64,000 nt of DNA from BOKV01 sp041397525. GTDB taxonomy: Bacteria; Pseudomonadota; Alphaproteobacteria; Rhizobiales; Rhizobiaceae. The notes beneath the pieces were generated by a model, which was not told the origin of the DNA, ran no database searches, and worked only from the letters and a program-made list of their open reading frames with translations. Positions 18,485 through 26,799 of the stretch are shown here, piece by piece; positions within the stretch are counted from its first letter, which is position 1, and each line of letters opens with the position of its first letter. The translations under genes and the position numbers were made by a program. The DNA is taken from NCBI GenBank assembly GCA_041397525.1, contig JAWKWL010000005.1:248001-312000 (forward strand). Reading direction: 5' to 3'.

Positions 18485-19659
18485 TCTGCCGCCTGGCGCT
18501 TTCCGGCATCATCAAGCTCGATGACCATGACGGATTTGCGGCTGTAGCCAAGCGCCAGCCGACCGTTCTTCAGTTTCAGTGCCATGTCGCCAAACAACTC
18601 GCGCCGCCAGCCCTTCAGAGCCGGAACATCCGCCTCGTCATCCGCAGCTATCCGTTCAAGATCATCAACAGTGGCGATAACCTTGGCCGCAACACCATGC
18701 TGCTCGACCATCACCTTCAGGAGTACTTTCAGCATCTCGGTGGCGGCACCCGTTCCCTCCGGGGCCTGGCGCTGCGGTGGCAGCGATGGCAATTGCTGTT
18801 TCGGCAATTCCATGACCGTCTTGACGACGCCCAACAGGTCATTGCCGTAGCGGTTGCGGTCAAAGCCGCGTGACAGGCCGCGCAATTCGGCAAGATCGTT
18901 CATGGTTTTCGGCGGATGGCCGCATATTTCGTAGATTGCCTCATCCTTGATCACGCGCCCGCGCGGCACATTGCTCGACCGCGCCGTCTGCTCGCGCCAT
19001 TCCGCCAGTTTTTGCAGCAGCGCAAATTCGCGCGGCTTGCGAACACGCAGCTTGAGGCGCTGCCATGCCTCAGCCGGTGGCATGTCATAGGTCTCGCGCG
19101 AGGTGAGGATTTCCATTTCCTCCGCCACCCAATGCGCTCGGCCCTGTTCTTCCAGATTGGCCTTGATCGACTGGTAGACCTGGCGCAGATGGGTGACATC
19201 AGCGAGTGCATAGTCTAGCTGCTTCTCGGTCAGCGGGCGGCGTTTCCAGTCGGTGAAGCGCGACGACTTGTCGATATGCTGGTTGGCGATGCGGAAAACC
19301 AGCTGGTCGTATGAAATGCTGTCGCCATAGCCGCACACCATTGCCGCAACCTGGGTGTCAAACACCGGATGCGGGATCAGGCCGCCCAGATTGTAGATGA
19401 TTTCGATGTCCTGGCGCGCTGCATGGAATACCTTGACCACGCCATGATCCGCCATCAGCGCGAAGAAGGGGGCAAGGTCGATGCCTTTTGCCAATACATC
19501 GACAATATAGGCATCGCTCGGACATGCCATCTGCAACAGGCACAGTTCCGGCCAGAATGTTGATTCGCGCAGGAATTCTGTGTCCACCGTGACATACGGG
19601 TGTTGAGCAATGATGCGGCAGGCTTCTGCGAGTTCGTCCGTGGTGGTGATGATCTTCAT
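18481..19659 (-). CDS. rnd: Ribonuclease D
   Basis: 3'-5' exoribonuclease of tRNA maturation. The 392-residue protein has the DEDD exonuclease motifs (VTVDTEFLRE with Asp/Glu; VFHAARQDIEI; the C-terminal DYALADVTHL with Tyr and Asp) and a HRDC domain (RVIKDEAIYEI; LRGLSRGFDRN). The ATG at 19659 is chosen since it starts the exonuclease domain; a frame continuing upstream to 19866 would run through the aspS promoter. Divergent from aspS, as in other rhizobia. Confidence 0.94.
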   Translation of the reverse strand: MKIITTTDELAEACRIIAQHPYVTVDTEFLRESTFWPELCLLQMACPSDAYIVDVLAKGIDLAPFFALMADHGVVKVFHAARQDIEIIYNLGGLIPHPVFDTQVAAMVCGYGDSISYDQLVFRIANQHIDKSSRFTDWKRRPLTEKQLDYALADVTHLRQVYQSIKANLEEQGRAHWVAEEMEILTSRETYDMPPAEAWQRLKLRVRKPREFALLQKLAEWREQTARSSNVPRGRVIKDEAIYEICGHPPKTMNDLAELRGLSRGFDRNRYGNDLLGVVKTVMELPKQQLPSLPPQRQAPEGTGAATEMLKVLLKVMVEQHGVAAKVIATVDDLERIAADDEADVPALKGWRRELFGDMALKLKNGRLALGYSRKSVMVIELDDAGKRQAAE

Positions 19660-19864
19660 GAAGCTTGTATAGCCAAGTGTTTTCGCCTTGTCATTGCCAC
19701 CTTGGTGGCGACAGGAATTTTTGCGCCAAGCCTGTCCGGGCGTCGCAGCTCGCCTGCTTTTCTGCAAAACCTTGACAAATCGCCCTTGAAAGGTGTTTGT
19801 CGCGCGCGATCCTCCCTGCACGCGACCTGACGCACCAAGCGTTGACAACCATCCGGAATTGACC

Positions 19865-21651
19865 ATGCACCGTTACCGTAGCCATACCTGCGCAGCCCTG
19901 CGCAAATCCGACGCCGGATCAACCATCCGCATTTCCGGCTGGGTCCATCGCGTTCGCGACCATGGCGGCGTGCTGTTCATCGACCTTCGCGACCATTATG
20001 GCCTGACCCAGGTGGTTGCCGACCCGGATTCACCTGCTTTCAAGATTGCCGAAATCGTGCGCGGCGAATGGGTGATTCGCGTCGATGGCAAGGTGAAGGA
20101 GCGCGATGCGGCCGCCGTCAACCCGAACCTCGCCACCGGCGAGATCGAGGTCTTTGCCACCGAAATCGAAGTGCTGTCGAAATCCGAGGAATTGCCGCTG
20201 CCGGTTTTCGGCGAGCCGGATTATCCCGAGGATATCCGCCTCAAATACCGCTTCCTTGATCTTCGCCGCGACACGCTGCACAAGAATATCGTCAAGCGCA
20301 CGCAGATCATCGCAGCCATGCGCCGCCGCATGGCCGAGGCAAACTTTACGGAGTTTTCTACGCCGATTCTGACCGCTTCCTCGCCGGAAGGTGCGCGCGA
20401 CTTCCTGGTGCCAAGCCGCATCCATCCCGGCAAGTTCTATGCGCTGCCGCAGGCTCCCCGGCAATACAAGCGATCATGATGTCGGGCTTTGACCGCTATT
20501 TCCAGATGCGCGCCACCAATTTCCGTGACGAGGATCCCCGCGCCGACCGCCTGCCGGGCGAATTCTACCAGCTCGACCTTGAAATGAGCTTTGTCGAGCA
20601 GGAAGACGTTCTGGCCACGATGGAACCGGTGCTGCGCGGCGTCTTTGAGGACTTTGCCGAAGGCAAGCCCGTCACGCAGAAATTCCGTCGCATCGCCTAT
20701 GACGATGCAATCAGGCTTTACGGCTCAGACAAGCCGGATCTGAGAAACCCGATCGAAATGGCCGACGTGTCACAGCATTTCGCCGGTTCCGGTTTCAAGG
20801 TCTTCGCCAACATTCTCGCGGCTTCCGAAAAGAACCAGGTATGGGCAATTCCGGCGCCAACCGGCGGCAGCCGCGCCTTCTGCGACCGCATGAATTCCTG
20901 GGCGCAGGGCGAGGGCCAGCCCGGCCTCGGATATATCTTCTGGCGCAAGGAGGGCGACAAGCTCGAAGGCGCGGGCCCCATTGCAAAGAATATTGGCGAG
21001 GAGCGCACCGAGGCAATCCGTCAGCAGCTTGGCCTTGGCGATGGTGATGCCTGCTTCTTTGCCGCTGGCGATCCGGCCAAGTTCTACAAGTTTGCCGGTG
21101 ACGCGCGCACCCGCGCTGGCGAGGAACTGAACCTCACTGACCGCGAACGCTATGAACTCGCCTGGATCATCGACTTCCCGTTCTATGAATGGGACGAGGA
21201 CGAGAAGAAGGTCGAATTCTCGCACAACCCGTTTTCCATGCCGCAGGGCGGGACCGACGCGCTCAACAGCCAGGACCCGTTGACGATCAAGGCCTTCCAG
21301 TATGACCTCGTCTGCAACGGCTTTGAAATCGCGTCGGGCGGCATCCGCAATCACCTGCCGGAAACCATGGTCAAGGCTTTCGAGATTGCAGGCCTCGACC
21401 GCGCGACGGTGGAAGAACGCTTCGGCGGGCTTTACCGGGCCTTCCAGTATGGCGCTCCGCCGCATGGCGGCATGGCAGCCGGTGTTGACCGCATCGTGAT
21501 GCTGCTGGTGGGCGCAAAAAACCTGCGCGAGATCACGATGTTCCCGATGAACCAGCAGGCGCTCGACTTGCTGATGGGGGCACCCGGCGACGTGATGTCG
21601 AAGCAATTGCAGGAACTGAATATTCGGGTGATCCCGCAAAAAAGGGACTGA
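19865..21651 (+). CDS. aspS: Aspartyl-tRNA synthetase (frameshifted in this sequence)
   Basis: Class II synthetase that charges tRNA-Asp (or Asp/Asn in species with GatCAB). Residues 1-110 are the OB-fold anticodon domain (TIRISGWVHRVRDHGGVLFIDLRD), then motif 1 and the catalytic core. The reading frame breaks near 20465-20475: after YALPQAPRQYK the frame shifts, and the protein continues as MSGFDRYFQ...FRDEDPRADR (motif 2) to the normal C-terminus with AAGVDRIVMLL (motif 3). Compared with the family consensus, four bases appear to be missing before the ATG ATG, and a few residues differ just after FDRYFQ. Since aspS is essential, a sequence error is more likely than a dead gene. Confidence 0.85.
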
Positions 21652-21654
21652 GGC

Positions 21655-21673
21655 AGCGGGGCTCAGCCCCGCT
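21655..21673 (+). terminator. Terminator-like hairpin after aspS
   Basis: An 8-bp GC-rich stem (agcggggc / gccccgct) with a 3-base loop starts 4 bases after the aspS stop. A T-rich stretch follows about 10-20 bases later rather than at once, so termination may be imperfect. Confidence 0.6.
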
Positions 21674-21755
21674 CAACCTGCTCTTTGTATATTTTTAACT
21701 CCTTTTTACGATTGCAATCCGAAATGCCGACCGGATCGGCGTCTGTTTCATGGGT

Positions 21756-21771
21756 TTAAGTACGGATTAAC
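21756..21771 (+). promoter_or_regulatory. CtrA-type box upstream of TadG-like gene
   Basis: TTAA-N7-TTAAC matches the full CtrA consensus. It lies 36 bases before the start codon of the TadG-like gene at 21808. CtrA is the cell-cycle response regulator of alphaproteobacteria that controls pilus and flagellar genes in Caulobacter. A related box lies upstream of the paralogous gene at 31714-32958. Inferred from sequence only. Confidence 0.55.
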
Positions 21772-21807
21772 GGCTCCCGCGTAGATATTTCCGTTGGAGA
21801 TCATGAA

Positions 21808-23130
21808 ATGACGCAATCCTTCAAGTTTTTTCGTGCCACAGGAGGCAATTTCGCCGTAACTCTTGGCCTGATCGCGCCGGTGTTAATGGGCTGTATCGGC
21901 TTGGCAATTGATTATTCGATTTACAGCAGTCAACAATGGAAGATGCAGGATGCCGCGGATTCTGCTGCCTTGGCCGCCATCAAGGAAGCCCCGCTTTCCA
22001 ATTGGAATGAGGAATCTGCCCGAATTGTTGCCGAAGAACAAATATCGCACGCCCTGGGCAGTGCCTTCACCAGTGGGGAATACACCTACACGGTAACGCC
22101 TGATGTCGAGCAACGCTTGGTGCGGGTCAATCTTGAGCAAAGGGGGCATGGCTATTTCCTGATGGGAATGTTCAAGTCTGACCCACAGATCGGCGTAACC
22201 GCCATTGCAAGGAGTGCAGGTTCACAGGCGGTTTGTGTGATCAGTCTGGAAGCTTCCCAAAAGAACGGCTTGGAAGTCGCCGATCAGTCTGCCCTGAACG
22301 CGAGTGATTGCAGCGTTCACTCCAATTCCAGCCATCCCAAGTCGATCAAAATGAGCAAATTGGCGGCTATTTCTGCTCCCTTGACCTGCGTCGGAGGAGG
22401 AGTGGACGGACCGGATACAAACATCGTGCCTTCGGCGATCACCGATTGTCCTGCCGCCAATGACCCACTTGCTGGCCGCAATCCAGTCTCAACAGGAAGC
22501 TGCATGCCGAAACTTGGCGACATCAAGGGAGAAAAAGCCACTTTGAGCCCCGGCACCTATTGCGATGATATAAAGATCGACAAGCAAGCAGATGTCACCT
22601 TGCTCCCTGGTGTCTATTCGTTTCAGGGGAAGTTCGAGGTAAAGGGGGATTCCAGCCTTTCCGGGATCGGGGTAACCCTCCAATTCCTTGGCAAGAACGC
22701 AAAGCTCAAATTTGACCACGATTCCAAGATTGCATTGTCAGCGCCAGACACAGGGCAGTCTGCGGGCATCGTACTCATGGCGGACAAGGCAATTGGCAAG
22801 ACAAGAAAATTCGAGATCAACAGCAAGGATGCAAACAAGCTGGTTGGCGCAGTCTATTTTCCTTTTGACGATCTTGTCATCGGCGGCGATGAGGACGGGG
22901 ACGGCACCTGCGATTTCCAGGGTGTGGGTATCCCGATGCAGCCTACTCAAAGTGATCCGCTGTGCGATGCCAACGTAGGCGACAACTCGGAATGGACGGC
23001 AATTGTTGCGCGCAAGATCAAGCTTAATCACAATGTGCAGGTACACATCAAGGCCGACTACAAGGCGTCCGAAGTGCCCGTGCCAAGTGGCCTCGCGGAC
23101 TGGAACCAGCGCTCATATCTGGCGAAATAG
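21808..23130 (+). CDS. TadG-like pilus-assembly protein with beta-helix C-terminus
   Basis: A 440-residue protein. Residues about 8-35 form the TadE/TadG N-terminal segment: GGNFAVTLGL, one transmembrane helix, then AIDYS and DAADSAALAA, the classic Tad-like pattern. The rest, from about 140, alternates short beta strands with turns (LSPGTYCDDIKI, TLLPGVYSFQGKFEVKGDSSLSG, LVGAVYFPFDDLVIGGD). This suggests a right-handed beta-helix exposed in the periplasm or outside. No other tad genes are nearby. RBS GGAG at 21796-21799. Paralogous to the gene at 31714-32958. Function unknown; a surface or pilus-associated structural role is inferred. Confidence 0.75.
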   Translation: MTQSFKFFRATGGNFAVTLGLIAPVLMGCIGLAIDYSIYSSQQWKMQDAADSAALAAIKEAPLSNWNEESARIVAEEQISHALGSAFTSGEYTYTVTPDVEQRLVRVNLEQRGHGYFLMGMFKSDPQIGVTAIARSAGSQAVCVISLEASQKNGLEVADQSALNASDCSVHSNSSHPKSIKMSKLAAISAPLTCVGGGVDGPDTNIVPSAITDCPAANDPLAGRNPVSTGSCMPKLGDIKGEKATLSPGTYCDDIKIDKQADVTLLPGVYSFQGKFEVKGDSSLSGIGVTLQFLGKNAKLKFDHDSKIALSAPDTGQSAGIVLMADKAIGKTRKFEINSKDANKLVGAVYFPFDDLVIGGDEDGDGTCDFQGVGIPMQPTQSDPLCDANVGDNSEWTAIVARKIKLNHNVQVHIKADYKASEVPVPSGLADWNQRSYLAK

Positions 23131-23191
23131 GATGGTCCGGGATCATCACCTGCCATGTCCGTTGGACGAGTTCCTGAAATCGTCAATTAGC

Positions 23192-23719
23192 TCAGTCAGT
23201 GATTTTCAATAGCAGGTCGGTTTCCCATTTCATCGGGTCGTCAGTATCTGCTGGTGATATCCGGTAAATCTCCAGCTGGCAGGCAGGTTCCCAGCTTTCG
23301 CCGTCATGCGTCCCTTTGCAGGCAAGACCACGCCCCTTGAGCCAGCCTTCAAGCATCAGGAATGCATCATAAAGCCGGTCATACGGACCGGTGAACGTTG
23401 CGCTGACATAGCGACCGGCTGGCAATTCTCCGGCCAGGACCTCGCCCTCACTTTTGAAAAGCGCTGTTGTTGCGGTGCCGACATCGAGCATTACCGAGCC
23501 GCCAGAAAATCGGCGGTAACGAAAGAAGCCGTAACGGCCCTCGATGTCATTTTTCGCCATGAAGCCATGCAGTGTGACAAATTTGGGCGGGGCAAATTCC
23601 GGCAGCTTCGCCATCTCGCCAGTCGCTGCAATGGCAAGGAACGGCTCAGCCTCGCGTTCCACCACGGACGGGATGGAAAGGCTGATGCCGGGCAGGGCAG
23701 TCTCGGTTGTTGCGAGCAT
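23192..23719 (-). CDS. GyrI-like/SRPBCC small-molecule-binding protein
   Basis: A 175-residue protein resembling the GyrI-like (AraC effector-binding) fold, with motifs such as FVTLHGFMAKNDI, VMLDVGTATTALF, and a C-terminal WEPACQLEIYRISPADTDDP that is typical of these proteins (Glu then a PxDxxDP ending). Such domains bind small hydrophobic ligands. The ATG at 23719 has AAGGA six bases upstream, inside the last codons of the preceding VOC gene. Last gene of the TetR operon (25814 to 23192). Confidence 0.75.
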   Translation of the reverse strand: MLATTETALPGISLSIPSVVEREAEPFLAIAATGEMAKLPEFAPPKFVTLHGFMAKNDIEGRYGFFRYRRFSGGSVMLDVGTATTALFKSEGEVLAGELPAGRYVSATFTGPYDRLYDAFLMLEGWLKGRGLACKGTHDGESWEPACQLEIYRISPADTDDPMKWETDLLLKITD

Positions 23720-23721
23720 GT

Positions 23722-24207
23722 TCAATCCTTGTTTGCTACCGCGGCTTCAAGTGCGGCGATGTCGATCTTCTGCATGGTCATCATCGCCTGGAAGCCCCGC
23801 CTTGCTCTTTCCGGGTCACGGCTCGTGGTCAGTTCCAGCAGGAATCTTGGCGTGATCTGCCATGAATATCCCCACCGGTCCTTGCACCAGCCACAGGCAC
23901 TGGGGCTGCCGCCACTGCCGATGATGGCATCCCAGTAATGGTCGGTCTCTTGCTGGTTTTCGGTCACCACCATGAAGCTGACCGCCTCGTTAGGCTTGAA
24001 CACTGGCCCGCCATTGAGGCCGACAAACTTGCGGTCAAGCACTGTGAATTCGACAGTCAGTTCGCTTCCTGCCTTTCCGCCCGGAAAGTCGGTCGGCGCA
24101 GTATTGATGGCAGTGATTTCACCGTCCGGGAAGGTTGCACAGTAGAATTCTGCTGCCTTTCGGGCTTCATCGTGATCGAACCAAAGACAGGTGACGAGTT
24201 CGCTCAT
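23722..24207 (-). CDS. VOC-family protein (PhnB/3-demethylubiquinone methyltransferase-like)
   Basis: A 161-residue protein of the vicinal oxygen chelate fold: CLWFDHDEARKAAEFYCATFPDGEI at the N-terminus, LNGGPVFKPNEAVSFMV, and DRWGYSWQITP, all typical of the PhnB-like branch that many genomes mislabel 3-demethylubiquinone-9 3-methyltransferase. Real activity unknown. ATGA overlap with the upstream VOC gene and immediate contact with the downstream GyrI-like gene show co-translation. Confidence 0.85.
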   Translation of the reverse strand: MSELVTCLWFDHDEARKAAEFYCATFPDGEITAINTAPTDFPGGKAGSELTVEFTVLDRKFVGLNGGPVFKPNEAVSFMVVTENQQETDHYWDAIIGSGGSPSACGWCKDRWGYSWQITPRFLLELTTSRDPERARRGFQAMMTMQKIDIAALEAAVANKD

Positions 24208-24635
24208 TGCGCACCTCCCGTAGCCCTTGATCCGGAAAAGTTCAGCATCCACGGCGTGCCGTACCGGTCGGTGAACATGGCAAATTGCTCTGCCCAGAAT
24301 GTTTCCGCGGGTGCCATCATCACCTTCTGCGCCTGCTGAGATAACGCGTCATATACACGCTGTAACTCGGCAAGCGAGGTGAACGCCAGTGACACGGAAA
24401 ATCCCGCGGGCTGCGAATACCAGTTGCCTGGGGTGTCGGACGCCATGATGTTCGACTGGCCGAGCCGCATGTTCATGTTCATCACCAGGTCGTCCCCGCC
24501 CGGCATCCTGTGCGCCGGGTCGGGGGCATCGCCGTTGCGAAACACCCCGGTAATCTCGCCGCCCAGAACCTCCGCGTAATGAGTCATTGCTTCAAGGCAA
24601 TTACCGTTGAAATTCAGATAGATGGTCGGTTGCAT
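24204..24635 (-). CDS. VOC-family protein (PhnB/YjdN-like)
   Basis: A 143-residue protein with the YjdN/PhnB pattern: IYLNFNGNCLEAMTHYAEVLGG at the start, an internal LGQSNIMASD strand, FTSLAELQRVYDALSQQA, and the terminal DRYGTPWMLNF. Similar in fold to the next gene but in a different branch. Probably a metal-independent or metal-binding VOC enzyme with unknown substrate. Member of the TetR-SRPBCC-VOC-VOC-GyrI operon. Confidence 0.85.
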   Translation of the reverse strand: MQPTIYLNFNGNCLEAMTHYAEVLGGEITGVFRNGDAPDPAHRMPGGDDLVMNMNMRLGQSNIMASDTPGNWYSQPAGFSVSLAFTSLAELQRVYDALSQQAQKVMMAPAETFWAEQFAMFTDRYGTPWMLNFSGSRATGGAQ

Positions 24636-24677
24636 GGAATCATCTCCTCAGGCCGTTGAATCAAACTTTGAACAGCT

Positions 24678-25088
24678 TCAAGTTTTGCTGCGCTCCACAT
24701 GGCGGGTGAAATTGTCGAGGATCGCCTGCCATCCGCCGCGCTGCATCTCGACCGGATTTTGTTCTTCAGGGTCAAAGGTCACGCGCACCATTGTATCCTC
24801 ATCGCCCGAACTGAACTCGACCCGGGCATGGCGTCCGCCAAATTCATATTCAATCAATTTGAGCGGAATGATCTTGGTATAGGTTCCCGCAAAGTCGAAG
24901 CCGAAACTGCCGTCCTTCGCTTCCATGCGTGAGGAAAACGAACCGCCGTCGCGCAGGTCGACACTGGCTGCCGTTGTATGCCAATCGTCCGAGGCAGCAT
25001 TCCACTGCATGATTTCGCCAGGCGTGGTGTAGGCCATCCAGACAAGATCGACTGGCGCTCGTACCAGGGATTCCACGGTGATTTTCAT
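24678..25088 (-). CDS. SRPBCC-family (AHSA1-like) protein
   Basis: A 136-residue START-like domain protein of the AHSA1 type: KITVESLVRAPVDLVWMAYTTPGEIMQWNAAS at the start, the RDGGSFSSRMEAKDGS hairpin, and GGWQAILDNFTRHVE at the end (the C-terminal helix). Likely binds or modifies a hydrophobic molecule; not a chaperone regulator in bacteria. It starts 64 bp after the TetR gene and lies in the same operon. Confidence 0.85.
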   Translation of the reverse strand: MKITVESLVRAPVDLVWMAYTTPGEIMQWNAASDDWHTTAASVDLRDGGSFSSRMEAKDGSFGFDFAGTYTKIIPLKLIEYEFGGRHARVEFSSGDEDTMVRVTFDPEEQNPVEMQRGGWQAILDNFTRHVERSKT

Positions 25089-25151
25089 CTGTTTGCTCCA
25101 GGTTTGCATTGGTGTGGGTGATCATGATCGCAATATCCCCGTGACAGTGCT

Positions 25152-25814
25152 TCAAGGGTCCGGAACCTGTCCCGTCGCAGCCGAAAATTTTTCGCTGGCT
25201 CCAGCTGTAAACAGCAGTTCGACATAGCGGCGCAGATGATCGACGCTTTCAATGGCAATTTCAGGACCGCCATCCGCCTTTGCCAGGATGAAGGCGCCTT
25301 GCAGCACTGCCTGCGTGTGCAGCGCCAGGCTTCTGGCGCTGATACCGCTGACGCCGTGCTCGTGCATGGCAGCTTCAATATCGGCCTCGAGGCTTTGGGC
25401 ATGGCCGAAGATTGACGCCCGGCAGGCCGCGCGGATGGCAGGGTGCTGGTCATAGGTTTCCTGAACCATGGTGCCCGCGACACATGTGAAAGCGCAGACC
25501 TCGCCAGCAATCAGTATCCGGCGGAAATCGATATAGGCGAGCAACCGGGTTAGCGCGTCTTGGTGCTGGTGATACGGTGCCGTTTCGAACAACCCGCCCG
25601 TGACCCGCGACCAGTGATCCGCTGCTGCTGCCCCCAGCGCCTCCTTGCTGGCGAAGTGGTGGAAGAACGCACCCTTGGTTACCCCCGCCGCGCGGCACAG
25701 GTCATCAACGCTGGTCGCCGAATACCCTTTCTGGCGAAGGATCGTCAGTGCCGCATTCAACAGCTTTTCGCGTGCTGACGATTGTGGATGGGTGCTGTCA
25801 TTGGCTCCGTTCAT
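25152..25814 (-). CDS. TetR-family transcriptional regulator
   Basis: A 220-residue repressor. The N-terminal HTH reads REKLLNAALTILRQKGYSATSVDDLCRAAGVTKGAFFHHFASKEAL (shown here only by its parts: REKLLNAA, GYSATSVDDLC, GVTKGAFFHHF). It has a helical ligand domain with many Ala/His/Cys residues. The start at 25814 is 7 bases from a perfect 24-bp palindrome, so it almost certainly represses itself. It heads the operon to 23192 and is divergent from the hydrolase-MFS pair. Confidence 0.92.
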   Translation of the reverse strand: MNGANDSTHPQSSAREKLLNAALTILRQKGYSATSVDDLCRAAGVTKGAFFHHFASKEALGAAAADHWSRVTGGLFETAPYHQHQDALTRLLAYIDFRRILIAGEVCAFTCVAGTMVQETYDQHPAIRAACRASIFGHAQSLEADIEAAMHEHGVSGISARSLALHTQAVLQGAFILAKADGGPEIAIESVDHLRRYVELLFTAGASEKFSAATGQVPDP

Positions 25815-25820
25815 GGAAAT

Positions 25821-25844
25821 AACATACCAACCGGTTGGTATGTT
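25821..25844. promoter_or_regulatory. Perfect 24-bp palindrome, TetR operator
   Basis: The half-site aacataccaacc is followed directly by its exact complement, giving an uninterrupted 24-bp palindrome with a CCGG centre. It lies 7 bp upstream of the TetR start and about 76 bp upstream of the divergent hydrolase. The form and position are those of a TetR-family operator. It could control both directions. Confidence 0.85.
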
Positions 25845-25919
25845 TGTAAAGGGTTTCGCCTGACTTGATTCCGGCAGCCGCTGTGCTACGCCTCGCCATA
25901 CCGAAACGGGGAAACCCTC

Positions 25920-26795
25920 ATGAAGCTGCTGCGGCTTGTCATCGTCCTGATTTCTGTTTGCGCCCTGTTCTCCAGTTCGCACCATGCGGTCGCCCAGCAG
26001 AAGCCCGCCGGGCAAACGGCACCACCAGCAGTGCAGGACTTTTCTGTCGGCGGCGGTTTGAAGATTGATCTGCACATTCCCGATGGGCCGCAGAAAGCGG
26101 GCATTTTCGCTATCGCGAGGCCGGGCCGGTACCCGGTCATCGTCTATGTGCATGGCGGCGGCTGGATCAAGGGTGACCGTGCCAAGGTCTATCACCTGCC
26201 GGAATACGCCAGGTCGCGCGGTTACATCCTCGCGTCGGTTGATTATCGCCCGGTGCCGCGCACCAATATCGATGGCCAGGTTGCAGATGTGGTCAAGGGC
26301 ATCAACTGGGTCAGGAACAATATCGCCAAACATGGCGGCGACCCATCGAAAATCGTGATCATGGGCCATTCCGCCGGTTCGCATCTGGTTGCCCTGATAG
26401 CTGCCAGAAAGCTGGGCGGCAGGCTTGCGGGCGTTGTCGCCAATGACGTGCAGGCCTACGACCTGGTTGCCTATGAGGCGATGCGCGGCGGCATGGCCGA
26501 TGTCTATCGCAAGGCATTCGGTTCGAACCCGGCCAATTGGATCAAGTGGTCCCCGGTCACTTATGTCAGGAAAGCAAACGGTCTGCCGCCATTCCTCGTC
26601 ATGGCCTCGCGTTCTGATCGCCCGCGCCGCGCACAGCTTTCCCGCGCGTTCGTTGCCGAACTGAAACGCCGAGGCACGAAGGTGAGCTATTTCGATGGCG
26701 CGCGCTATACACATGGCACAATCGCCTCGACAATCGGCACCAGTTCCGAGGTGACGGGCGCTCTTGATCGATTTCTGAAATCAGTCTTCCGTTAA
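25920..26795 (+). CDS. Secreted alpha/beta hydrolase (esterase-like)
   Basis: A 291-residue alpha/beta hydrolase with a signal peptide (residues 1-25, HHAVAQQ cleavage). It has the oxyanion-hole motif HGGGW at 78-82 and the nucleophile elbow GHSAG with Ser151. Asp233 (MASRSDRP) and His265 (YTHGT) are good candidates for the remaining triad. The HGGGW motif places it near the hormone-sensitive lipase/carboxylesterase group (BD-FAE-like). Substrate unknown. Separated from the MFS gene by 4 bp, so the two form an operon divergent from the TetR gene. Confidence 0.88.
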   Translation: MKLLRLVIVLISVCALFSSSHHAVAQQKPAGQTAPPAVQDFSVGGGLKIDLHIPDGPQKAGIFAIARPGRYPVIVYVHGGGWIKGDRAKVYHLPEYARSRGYILASVDYRPVPRTNIDGQVADVVKGINWVRNNIAKHGGDPSKIVIMGHSAGSHLVALIAARKLGGRLAGVVANDVQAYDLVAYEAMRGGMADVYRKAFGSNPANWIKWSPVTYVRKANGLPPFLVMASRSDRPRRAQLSRAFVAELKRRGTKVSYFDGARYTHGTIASTIGTSSEVTGALDRFLKSVFR

Positions 26796-26799
26796 ACCC

